Positions 1-9,081 of a DNA stretch of 13,008 nt are shown here, piece after piece. Made by a program: the position numbers and the translations under genes. The notes under the pieces are model-generated. The model searched no databases. It saw only the letters and a program-made list of their open reading frames with translations, and was not told the DNA's origin. This DNA comes from CAZWUZ01 sp964637655 [NCBI: uncultured bacterium] (GTDB taxonomy: Bacteria > DAOPZR01), in assembly GCA_964637655.1 (NCBI GenBank), contig CAZWUZ010000089.1, forward strand, positions 1 through 13,008, read 5' to 3'. Position 1 is the first letter of the stretch. Every line of letters starts with the position of its first letter.

Positions 1-270
1 CCCGCGGACCTGATTCCGCTCTGCCACCCGCTGCCGCTGACCGGCATCGAACACGCCATCGTGCCGCAGGGGGGTGACGCGCTGATCATCACCGCCACGG
101 TCACGGTGACTGACCGCACGGGGGTCGAGATGGAGGCGCTGACCGCGGTGAGCGTGGCGGCACTGACGGTCTACGACATGGCCAAGGCAATCGACCGCGG
201 CATGACCATCACGGATATCGGTCTGCTGACCAAGAGCGGCGGCCGCAGCGGCAGCTGGCGGCGGCGCTGA
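1..270 (+). CDS. moaC: Cyclic pyranopterin monophosphate synthase MoaC, 3' part
   Basis: The open frame runs in from the left edge and ends at TGA 268-270, giving the last 89 residues of MoaC (about 160 residues when whole). MoaC converts the 8-phosphate cyclodihydro-GTP made by MoaA into cyclic pyranopterin monophosphate, an early cytoplasmic step of molybdenum cofactor synthesis. Seen directly: the signature [12 protein letters not shown] near the start with the conserved His, and [20 protein letters not shown] followed by MAKAIDRGM, which carries the conserved Asp and Lys of the active site. The C-terminus [13 protein letters not shown] matches the usual LxxKxGGKSG end. A second Mo-cofactor gene starts two bases after the stop, so both are probably cotranscribed. 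The start lies outside the window. Confidence 0.96.
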   Translation, partial: PADLIPLCHPLPLTGIEHAIVPQGGDALIITATVTVTDRTGVEMEALTAVSVAALTVYDMAKAIDRGMTITDIGLLTKSGGRSGSWRRR

Positions 271-271
271 C

Positions 272-1249
272 ATGGGTCATCTCTGGCAGCCCGGTGCGGT
301 CGTGGCGGTGTGCAGCAGCGACCGTACCGGCATCCCGAAGACCGCCGTGGCGACGGCGGAACTGCGCGCGGCGCACGGTATCGTCGGCGATGCGCACGCG
401 GGGAGCGGGCGGCAGGTATCGCTGCTCGACGCGGCGGCCGTGCGCGCGTTCGCCGCGGCCAACCCGTCTCTCGACCTGCCCCCGGGCAGCTTCGGGGAGA
501 ATCTGCTCATCGACGGCATCGACTGGGCAACACTGGCGGTCGGAACACGCCTGCAGATCGGCAGCGCGCGGCTGGAAATCACGCAGCGCGGCAAGGAGTG
601 CCACGGCGACGGGTGCGCCATCCGCCAGGCGGCGGGTGACTGCATCATGCCGGTGCAGGGACTGTTCGCGCGCGTGCTGACTGACGGCAGCGTGCATGCC
701 GGCGACCCCGTGTGGGTGCCGGTGCACAACTTTGTGCTCGGTCTGCTCACCGTGAGCGACCGCGGCAGCCGCGGTGAGACGACGGACGCGAGCGGCGACC
801 TGCTGGCGGAGCTGCTTACCCCGCTCGGTGAGGTGGCGGCGCGCGCGCTGCTCCCGGACGAACCGGAGCGCATCAGCGCGCTGCTGCGCGAGTGGTGCGA
901 TGCCCCGTCCGCGCCGGCGCTCATCGTGACGACCGGCGGCACCGGGCTGTCGCCGCGCGACACCACTCCCGAGGCGACGCGCGCGGTGCTCGAGCGCGAG
1001 GCGCCCGGCCTGATGGAGTACGCGCGGGCGCAGGGGGGACGCGACAACCCGGCGGCGTATCTCAGCCGCGGCGTGGCGGGTACGCGCGGCCGCACGCTTA
1101 TCCTCAACCTGCCGGGGAGCGTGCGCGCGGTGCGTGAGTCGCTCGCCGCGCTCATGCCGCTGCTGCCGCACGCGCTGCAGACGCTGCAGGGGAGCGTGCA
1201 TGACTGCGGGCGGGCGCACGGCGGCTGCGGAGGGTGCCACCATGGCTGA
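272..1249 (+). CDS. MOSC domain - MogA/MoaB fusion (molybdenum cofactor protein)
   Basis: A 325-residue two-domain protein. Residues 1 to about 150 form a MOSC domain of the small YiiM-like kind, with the Cys-containing motif RGKECHGDGCAI and then GDCIMPVQGLFARVL. MOSC domains bind or transfer sulfur or Mo cofactor through a conserved Cys. Residues 154 to about 310 form a MogA/MoaB domain (LLTVSDRGSRGE; TTGGTGLSPRDTTPE at 220-234; LNLPGS), which adenylylates molybdopterin before molybdate insertion. The tail, HDCGRAHGGCGGCHHG, is rich in Cys and His and might bind metal. ATG at 272 lies one base after the moaC stop with no obvious Shine-Dalgarno sequence, so translational coupling is likely. 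The fusion links two late cofactor steps and agrees with the moaC neighbour. The exact sulfur-transfer substrate cannot be told from sequence. Confidence 0.92.
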   Translation: MGHLWQPGAVVAVCSSDRTGIPKTAVATAELRAAHGIVGDAHAGSGRQVSLLDAAAVRAFAAANPSLDLPPGSFGENLLIDGIDWATLAVGTRLQIGSARLEITQRGKECHGDGCAIRQAAGDCIMPVQGLFARVLTDGSVHAGDPVWVPVHNFVLGLLTVSDRGSRGETTDASGDLLAELLTPLGEVAARALLPDEPERISALLREWCDAPSAPALIVTTGGTGLSPRDTTPEATRAVLEREAPGLMEYARAQGGRDNPAAYLSRGVAGTRGRTLILNLPGSVRAVRESLAALMPLLPHALQTLQGSVHDCGRAHGGCGGCHHG

Positions 1250-1464
1250 ACACCGGCGGCGCATTTCGCTCTGGGAACGCCTGGTCGAGGGAAAATCGGG
1301 GCATCGCGTCAGGCGCATCAACAACCCGGGCGAAATTGCCCTGCGCCTGTTCATCATCGTCGCCATCCTGCTGGTCATCGTCTATGTGGTCGTGCTGGGC
1401 GTCCGTACCTTCGGCGGCAATGGCGACGACGGCACGCTGGCGCCGCTGCCCCCCGAGGTGGCCG

Positions 1465-1475
<11 letters not shown>
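1242..1475 (+). CDS. Small single-pass membrane protein, unknown function
   Basis: A 77-residue protein whose ATG overlaps the last eight bases of the MOSC-MogA gene and whose stop lies inside the start of uvrB. Sequence seen: a basic, Trp-containing N-terminus (AEHRRRISLWERLVEGKSGHRVRR), one strongly hydrophobic segment at about residues 32-50 (LRLFIIVAILLVIVYVVVLG) and a short Gly/Asp/Pro-rich tail ending PPEVAGGN. Following the positive-inside rule, the N-terminus should be cytoplasmic and the tail outside. Overlaps on both sides and sensible codon use argue for a real gene, but I recognise no family. It may be an accessory of the transcription unit rather than of either neighbour. No function is proposed. 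Confidence 0.72.
1455..1460 (+). promoter_or_regulatory. Ribosome binding site fixing the uvrB GTG start
   Basis: GAGGTG lies four bases upstream of GTG 1465, inside the 3' end of the preceding small gene. It supports the GTG, which gives the expected UvrB N-terminus (FRLVSPF about six residues in), over in-frame starts further upstream that would add unrelated residues. Confidence 0.7.
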
Positions 1476-3485
<2,010 letters not shown>

Positions 3486-3489
<4 letters not shown>

Positions 3490-6131
3490 CCGGACTGTCG
3501 GCAAAACTGGCGGTTGCTGTCGCCGGGTGGCGTGCGGCGGGGTATCCCTGTCCCGGGCATCCGGCAATTGCCGAACTGCTGGATTGGGCACAGGAAGATG
3601 CCACCGGCACGTCGCGGTACCTGCGCCGGCCGCAAGTGCGGGCACTGGAAACCTATTGGTATGTCCGCTTGGTTCTCAACACGCCGCACATTCTCGACCT
3701 GTACCGCCTGTTGTATCCGAAAAGTTCGGAATTGCGCAAGGCGCTGGGACTGGAAGGCGAGCGGGTGCTTGAACTTATTGAGGATTCAGGCCTGCCGGAA
3801 GTACTGACACGGATACAAAACGATGATGCGTTTGTGCGCGAGTGCAAGTTGGAGGCGTTGCGCGAGACGCTGAACCTCGACTATCCAAGTTATATTCTCG
3901 CTCTGGCGATGGGTGCCGGAAAAACCGTGCTGATCGGGGCGATCATCGCCACGGAATTTGCTCTGGCCATGGAATATCCTGACGGACCGTTTGTGCGTAA
4001 CGCGCTGGTTTTTGCACCGGGGAAAACCATTATCGAGGCGTTGCGCGAACTGGCAGCCATGCCGTACGAAAAAATTCTGCCGCCGCGCTGGCATAAGACG
4101 TTTGCTGCCTCGGTCAAACTGACCTTTACCCGCGATGGAGAGCGCAATATCCCGGTTATTCCCGGTTCGCAGTGGAATGTGGTGGTGACCAACACCGAGA
4201 AAATCCGCATTCAGAAGGAAACTATCCGCAAGGCCGAACTGGGCGGATTGTTGACGGCTGGCAATGAAGATGCGGCACGGTGTGAAGTGGCCAATCTGCG
4301 CCTGCAGACGATTGCCAGTTTGCCGCATCTCGCGGTCTTTTCCGATGAGGCGCATCATACCTACGGGCAGTCGATGGGCAGCGAACTGAAACGGGTGCGC
4401 CAGACGGTTGATTATCTCGCGGCCAAAACCAACATGCTGTGCGTGGTCAACACCACCGGCACGCCGTTTTTCGAGCGGCAACCGCTGCGCGACGTAATTA
4501 TCTGGTACGGTCTTTCCGAGGGCATTTGTGACGGGATACTCAAGGATGTGGCGGGCAATATCCAGGCCTACGATTTTTCCGACAATACCGCCGAGTACGT
4601 GCGGCATATTATTGCCGATTTTTTCCGCGATTACGGTGACGTGACGTTGCCTGATGGTTCGCCCGCTAAACTGGCGGTCTATTTTCCGCAAACGGATGAC
4701 CTCAAGGAACTGAAACCGGTCATTGATGCGGCGCTGCTCGCCGCAGGCCAGAGTCCGGCGCTGGCTCTGGTCAACACGTCCGATGAATCGATGACCAGAA
4801 CTGCTGACATCGATGCGTTCAACCGGCTCAATGACCCCGCTGCGCCGCATCGGGTCATGCTGCTGGTCAACAAGGGGACTGAGGGGTGGAATTGTCCGTC
4901 GCTGTTTGCCTGTGCCCTGGCGCGCAAATTGAAAAGTTCTAATAATTTCGTGCTGCAGGCAGCGACGCGGTGCCTGCGTCAGGTGGCAGGCAATGACGTC
5001 AAGGCCCGGATTTATCTTTCGGCTGATAATTTCAATGTGCTTGACCGGCAATTGCGCGAAACCTACGGCGAGGATATCGCCTGCCTGAACCACGCGGCTC
5101 AGGATACGCGCCGGACGCGGATTGTGCTCACCAAACTCGATGTGCCGCCGGTAGTCATTACCCGCACCGTGCGTGTGGTGGAACGGGGGACATCGTCTGA
5201 CGCCGCGGTGCATCTGCAGCGGCCGCTGCGGGCGGCACGCACCATGACGAAAACCACCTATACCGTGGCCGACGCCACGGCGGCGTATGGCGTGCTGCGT
5301 GCGATTGGTGATGGTGAAACGATTATAACCACGCAGTCATTGACAGTGTATGAAGTGGCGAGCGCCTTGTCAGGCACGTATCGGCTGGATTTGTGGCAGG
5401 TGGTTGATGCATTGCGCGCAGTGTATGGTACGGGCGACATACCTGATACGCACGTGCCGGCGCTGGCGGAACAGCTTGAGGAGCAGTTCCGCACGTATAC
5501 TGTGCGCGAGGAGAAGGTTGAAGTGGCGCTGGCGCTGGTCAAACCGGAGGGCTTCACGCGGGCCACGCTGCCTGACGGCGCGGAGGTCTTTACCGCGGAA
5601 ATCATCTATCATAAGGATCACGAAAAATATCTGCTGGCGGCGGAAAAACTTTGCGCGACCAATCCCGGCGGCTACGGTTTTCATTATACGCCGTATCAGT
5701 TCGATTCGATGCCGGAAATGGCGTTTTTCGAGCAGTTGCTTACCGAACTGAATCTCAAACCGCATCAGGTGGAGGACTTCTATTTTACCGGTGGGCTTAC
5801 TGCGGCTGACAAAACCGACTTTTTCATTGAATATCGTGATGTGAAAGGCAGGTGGCGGCATTACACACCGGATTTTGTCATCCGGCAGAAGCCGCCACGC
5901 GGCGGCAAACGCGGTACCGGCAAGGTCTATATCGTCGAAGTCAAGGCGGAACGCGAACGCAGCGATGCGCTTGACGGCGAAAACGGGAAGAAGGCCATGG
6001 CCATCCGCGCCTGGGAAAAGCTCAATCCTGACCGGCTCAAATACCAGATGATTTTTACCGCCACCACTACCGTGCCGGGAGAAGCATTGGCGCCGGTACG
6101 TGCATTTGTGGCAGGTGAAAGCAATGCATAA
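3486..6131 (+). CDS. Type III-like restriction enzyme Res subunit (DEAH helicase plus PD-ExK nuclease)
   Basis: An 881-residue superfamily 2 translocase with a fused nuclease, as in Res subunits of type III restriction enzymes. Seen in order: a possible Q motif (RRPQ, ending at Gln50); Walker A MGAGKT at 142-147; DEAH at 287-290 in FSDEAHHTYG; motif III-like TTGTP at 323-327; motif V GTEGWNCPSLFACA around 464-477; motif VI QAATRCLR at 491-498; and a C-terminal PD-ExK site with YTPDF (Asp796), then VEVKAE (Glu818, Lys820). Family knowledge: Res uses ATP to communicate between two head-to-head target sites and cuts unmethylated DNA together with Mod. GGAGG at 3471-3475 precedes the ATG, and the start overlaps uvrB's stop. 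GC is lower than in uvrB, consistent with acquisition. The partner methyltransferase lies downstream, past an RNase gene, the reverse of the common mod-res order. A stand-alone helicase-nuclease role is possible but less likely. Confidence 0.9.
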
Positions 6132-6174
6132 CCTTTTGCCATTGCTGGGGACAATGACCATGGCTAAGAAAGTA

Positions 6175-6204
6175 TTGACAAAAAGCCGATTAGTGTGGTA
6201 TAAG
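6175..6204 (+). promoter_or_regulatory. Near-consensus sigma70 promoter for the RNA leader and NYN gene
   Basis: A perfect -35 box TTGACA (6175-6180), an 18-base spacer and a -10 box TATAAG (6199-6204) preceded by TGG (6196-6198), an extended -10. It lies in the gap after res, so nyn and mod can be expressed independently of uvrB-res. Transcription would start at about 6210-6212. It is the clearest promoter in the window. Confidence 0.78.
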
Positions 6205-6210
6205 TACGGT

Positions 6211-6283
6211 AGCAATACCACCCCTTGTAGCTTCGGCGAACGGGCGCGGAGCCGTTTCGCAAGAAACGGCTCCTGCTGTTTTC
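6211..6283 (+). ncRNA. Candidate structured leader or small RNA upstream of the NYN RNase gene
   Basis: About 73 bases between the predicted start site and the terminator-like T tract. Structures seen by eye: GGTA-GCAA-TACC at 6208-6219, a small GC-UUCG-GC hairpin around 6231-6238 flanked by CCC and GGG tracts that may extend it, and a perfect 11-bp stem with a GCAA loop at 6248-6273. There is no convincing tandem repeat. It could be a free small RNA released by termination, an attenuating 5' leader of the NYN mRNA, or both. I do not recognise a named RNA family. The 5' end is inferred from the -10 box, and the first hairpin would be incomplete if transcription starts at 6211 rather than about 6208. 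Confidence 0.5.
6248..6283 (+). terminator. Terminator-like hairpin just before the NYN start codon
   Basis: Inverted repeat GGAGCCGTTTC / GAAACGGCTCC (6248-6258 pairing with 6263-6273), perfect over 11 bp with a GCAA tetraloop, followed by TGCTGTTTTC. The T tract is interrupted (T-GC-T-G-TTTT), so termination is likely partial. It ends ten bases before ATG 6294, and the only Shine-Dalgarno-like bases, AGG at 6284-6286, follow it directly. The hairpin could therefore limit both transcription and ribosome access. Confidence 0.6.
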
Positions 6284-6293
6284 AGGTCATCCC

Positions 6294-6923
6294 ATGCTAA
6301 AAACCAATGTGTATATAGATGCGTTCAATCTCTATTACGGCATCCTGCAAGGCAGCAAATGTAAATGGCTGGATGTGCGAAAACTGGCGGCGATATTGCT
6401 GCCCAAACATCAAATTGTCAAAATCAAATATTTCACTGCCCTGGTCAATGCGCGTGAAAATGATCCGGACCAACCCATGCGGCAGCAGATGTATTTGCGC
6501 GCACTCGGTACACTTCCGGAAGTCGAGATATACTATGGCCATTTTTTGACCAACTCTGTGGCAATGCCGCTGGTTGAACCGCTCGTAGATGGCACGAAGT
6601 ATGTCAAAGTCATTAAAACCGAAGAGAAGGGTTCGGATGTCAATCTTGCCAGTCAGTTATTGCGGGACGGATTCATGAACAGTTATGAGTGTGCAGTTTT
6701 GGTGACAGGCGATTCCGATCTGCTGATGCCAATGAAAATTGTCCGGGAAGAGTTGCACAAGCCGGTGGGGGTGGTCAACCCGCGCACCAAACCGTCCCGG
6801 ATAATGCAGCGCCATGCGACTTTCTACAAGCACATACGCCATTCGGCATTGTTGGCGGCGCAATTTCCAGATGAATTACACGATGCGCAGGGTATATTCC
6901 ACAAACCAGAGAAGTGGAGTTAA
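6294..6923 (+). CDS. NYN domain protein (PIN-like RNase, LabA/DUF88 type)
   Basis: A 209-residue protein with the acidic residues of the NYN fold, a PIN-like metal-dependent nuclease family acting mostly on RNA. Seen: VYIDAFNLYY with Asp9 and Asn12; KGSDVNLASQLLRDG with Asp115; LVTGDSDLLMP with Asp140 and Asp142; GVVNPRTKPS near the end of the domain. The catalytic set appears complete, so activity is plausible. No membrane segment or second domain is visible. GC (about 48% in a sampled line) is below that of the housekeeping genes. It sits between res and mod behind its own promoter and a terminator-like hairpin; mod starts immediately after its stop. Possible roles, all inference: an RNase effector of the defence island, a toxin held by the upstream RNA, or a processor of that RNA. 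The substrate is unknown. Confidence 0.88.
   Translation: MLKTNVYIDAFNLYYGILQGSKCKWLDVRKLAAILLPKHQIVKIKYFTALVNARENDPDQPMRQQMYLRALGTLPEVEIYYGHFLTNSVAMPLVEPLVDGTKYVKVIKTEEKGSDVNLASQLLRDGFMNSYECAVLVTGDSDLLMPMKIVREELHKPVGVVNPRTKPSRIMQRHATFYKHIRHSALLAAQFPDELHDAQGIFHKPEKWS
6916..6919 (+). promoter_or_regulatory. Ribosome binding site of mod
   Basis: GGAG inside the last codons of the NYN gene. It is four bases from ATG 6924 and seven from the adjacent in-frame ATG 6927. The second spacing is the more usual one, so the protein may start MATKKKK rather than MMATKKKK. Confidence 0.55.
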
Positions 6924-9011
6924 ATGATGGCAACTAAGAAAAAGAAAGTCACGGCGAAAAAAGCGGCCAAACCGGCAGAGGCCAAAGTTAAATCGGCGGC
7001 GCCGGTGAAGAAAGCGGAAGTCAGGATCGCGGCGGCCAAGGGCCGGCCGATGCTGACCTGGGTGGGAAAGCGGCCGCTGACCACGGTTACCGCCTTTCCG
7101 GCGCAGGCGGTCGAGTCCTTTGCCCCGGCCGGCAGCGTGGCCGCGGCGGGCGAGGCGTGGCGTGACTGGCCGAGCCAGTATCCGAAGGGTGGCCTGCTCT
7201 TTCATGGCGACAACAAGGAAGTTCTGGCCCATTTGCTGGCGAACGGTTTTCGCGGCAAGGTGAACCTGATTTACATCGATCCGCCGTTTGACAGCGGCGC
7301 TGACTATGTGCGCAAGGTGGCGCTGCGCGGGGCAACGGGCAGCGCTAAACTAGCCGGCGAAACCTATACGCTGGGCGAGCAGATCCAGTACACCGACATC
7401 TGGGCCAACGATAATTACCTGCAATTCATGTACGAGCGGCTGTTGATACTAAAATCCCTTTTAAGTGACGACTGTGCGATCTTTCTGCATTGCGATTGGA
7501 AGCGTACACACTTATTACGATGCCTGCTTGATGAGGTTTTTGGTTCAGAGTCTTTTCGCAATGAGATTATTCGTGTAAAGTGCAATCCCAAAAATTCGAA
7601 ACGCAAAGCATTTGGCAACATCCATGACTGTGTACTGTTCTATTGTAACGGCACGAGTGAAGATCGTACTTGGAATATGCAGCGTGATGAAACTGACACA
7701 GAAGACGTCACACGTCTCTTTAGTAAAGTCGACCCAAGAACCGGAAGACGATACACAACTGTAGCATTACACGCTCGTGGAACTCGTAGTGCGAGCAGAG
7801 ACAGTGGAAAGCCGTGGCGTGGATTAGAGCCTCCGCCCGGTCGGCATTGGGCATATTTGCATTCTGAGTTAGACCGATTTGATGCCGAAGGACACATTGA
7901 ATGGTCTTCTTCGGGAAATCCACGTCTTATCCGCTACGCCGATGAGAAGGATGGCGATCTGGTTCAAGATATCTGGACCATGAAAGATCCAGATGAAGAC
8001 GAATACCCAACGGAAAAACCAGAGGAACTTATCGATAGAGTGATTCGTGCGACAACCAATCATGGTGACCTTGTCCTCGATTGTTTCGGTGGGTCGGGGA
8101 CGACGGCGGCGGTGGCGCAGAAACTCGGGCGGCGGTGGATTGCCTGCGATATCAACAAGGGCGCTATCCAGACCACCAGCAAACGCCTGCAGGGCATCAT
8201 CAGCGAGCAGATAGCCGCGCACCAGACGAAGGTGCCGGCGTTACCGCTTGGCGACAGCAAAGCAGCGGCGACGATACCGCCGCCGGCGCAAAGTTCTTTC
8301 TCCGTCTGGCGGGTCAACGATTACGACCTTGCCATTCAGCATAATGAGGCGGTCAATCTCGCCTGCGAGCATATCGGGGTCGAACGCACGCGCGGCGACG
8401 GTTTTTTTGACGGCACACAGGGCAAGAAACTGGTCAAGGTCATTCCCTTCGGGCATCCGCTGACGCCGCTCGATTGCGAGGAAATCAAGCGCGAACTGGA
8501 TGCGCGGCCCGAAGAGGATCGCGCGGTATTGGTGGTTTGTCTCGGCATGGAATTGGCCGCCGGCGTCTGGCTTGAGGAATGGAACCGCCTGCGCAAGGGC
8601 AAGGACGCAGCCAACCGCATTGAGGTGATTGAACTGCGCACTGACCAGCGTTACGGCGCGTTCATTCGCCACGAACCGGCACGGGCGCGGGTCACATTCG
8701 GCCGGTCGAAGGACCAGCTGAAAATCGAAATTACCGATTTCATTTCCCCCAGCATTCTCGAACGCCTGCGCCAGCAGTCAGGTGTAGTGGCGCCAAAAAT
8801 TGACGATTGGCGGGCCATGGTTGACAGTGTGATGATCGATACCGCCTACGATGGCAAACTGTTCAATGTTGTGGTGGCTGATATTCCGGAAAAGAAAAGC
8901 GAATATGTGCGCGGTGCTTATGCATTGCCCGCTCCGGTCGGGCAAACTACAATCGCCATCAAGATAACCGACATGCTGGGCGAAGAGGTGTTGATATGCC
9001 AAGCGCTGTAA
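6924..9011 (+). CDS. Type III-like Mod subunit, beta-class adenine-specific DNA methyltransferase
   Basis: A 695-residue DNA methyltransferase, probably N6-adenine, that would protect host sites and give the Res complex its specificity. Motif order is that of the beta class. The catalytic motif IV comes first as DPPF (119-122, usually DPPY). A variable target-recognition region follows, then TEKPEEL (363-369, motif X-like) and the AdoMet site FGGSGTTAAVAQ from residue 388. The C-terminal 300 residues resemble Mod tails, presumably for Res contact. Odd points: the first 40 residues are Lys/Ala-rich and histone H1-like, and bases of about 7441-8085 are clearly AT-richer (46% GC by hand count over 7441-8040) than the gene on either side. 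The start directly abuts the NYN stop, so the two genes are translationally coupled. A type III assignment rests on the nearby res. Confidence 0.92.
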   Translation: MMATKKKKVTAKKAAKPAEAKVKSAAPVKKAEVRIAAAKGRPMLTWVGKRPLTTVTAFPAQAVESFAPAGSVAAAGEAWRDWPSQYPKGGLLFHGDNKEVLAHLLANGFRGKVNLIYIDPPFDSGADYVRKVALRGATGSAKLAGETYTLGEQIQYTDIWANDNYLQFMYERLLILKSLLSDDCAIFLHCDWKRTHLLRCLLDEVFGSESFRNEIIRVKCNPKNSKRKAFGNIHDCVLFYCNGTSEDRTWNMQRDETDTEDVTRLFSKVDPRTGRRYTTVALHARGTRSASRDSGKPWRGLEPPPGRHWAYLHSELDRFDAEGHIEWSSSGNPRLIRYADEKDGDLVQDIWTMKDPDEDEYPTEKPEELIDRVIRATTNHGDLVLDCFGGSGTTAAVAQKLGRRWIACDINKGAIQTTSKRLQGIISEQIAAHQTKVPALPLGDSKAAATIPPPAQSSFSVWRVNDYDLAIQHNEAVNLACEHIGVERTRGDGFFDGTQGKKLVKVIPFGHPLTPLDCEEIKRELDARPEEDRAVLVVCLGMELAAGVWLEEWNRLRKGKDAANRIEVIELRTDQRYGAFIRHEPARARVTFGRSKDQLKIEITDFISPSILERLRQQSGVVAPKIDDWRAMVDSVMIDTAYDGKLFNVVVADIPEKKSEYVRGAYALPAPVGQTTIAIKITDMLGEEVLICQAL
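7441..8085 (+). other. AT-rich target-recognition segment within mod
   Basis: Hand count gives 275 GC in 600 bases (7441-8040, 46%), against 137 in 240 (57%) just upstream and about 67% in the first 60 bases after motif I. Codons such as TTA, AGA and AAA are common here and rare around it. The segment covers residues of about 173-388, between motif IV and motif I, the expected place of the specificity domain in a beta-class enzyme. It is probably a recombined domain. Confidence 0.6.
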
Positions 9012-9042
9012 TCCGGCTTGTATCCCGGCAAAGGCAATTACA

Positions 9043-9069
9043 GGATTCCCGCATTCGCGGGAATGACGG
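9043..9069. repeat. REP-like palindrome (ATTCCC-N8-GGGAAT type)
   Basis: ATTCCCGC (9045-9052), loop ATTC, GCGGGAAT (9057-9064), flanked by GG and GACGG. It fits the ATTCCC-N8-GGGAAT pattern of neisserial dRS3 and of the common proteobacterial repeats that read as SFPRMRES when translated on the minus strand, as they do here. It sits alone in the 70-base gap between mod and nadC, at the right edge of the lower-GC cassette. No T run follows, so it is not a standard intrinsic terminator, although the hairpin could protect the mod mRNA 3' end. Confidence 0.7.
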
Positions 9070-9081
9070 ATTGTAACGGTC

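Noticed and set aside
209-1378. Long minus-strand open frame of 389 codons opposite the MOSC-MogA gene.
   Set aside because: Arg/Ala/His-rich composition typical of antisense frames in GC-rich genes. The plus strand holds clear conserved domains over the same bases.
3786-5213. Minus-strand open frame of 475 codons opposite res.
   Set aside because: The plus strand carries all helicase motifs here. The antisense translation shows no family pattern.
5263-5280. Perfect inverted repeat CCGTGGC-CGAC-GCCACGG inside res.
   Set aside because: It lies in coding sequence between helicase and nuclease domains, has no T tract, and 7-bp palindromes are expected by chance in GC-rich DNA.
6154-6300. A 48-codon plus-strand frame with GGGG upstream, ending in TAA that overlaps the NYN start (ATGCTAA).
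   Set aside because: The strong -35 and -10 boxes and the terminator-like stem lie inside it, so the main transcript would lack its start. No recognisable protein pattern. Kept only as a weak leader-peptide possibility.
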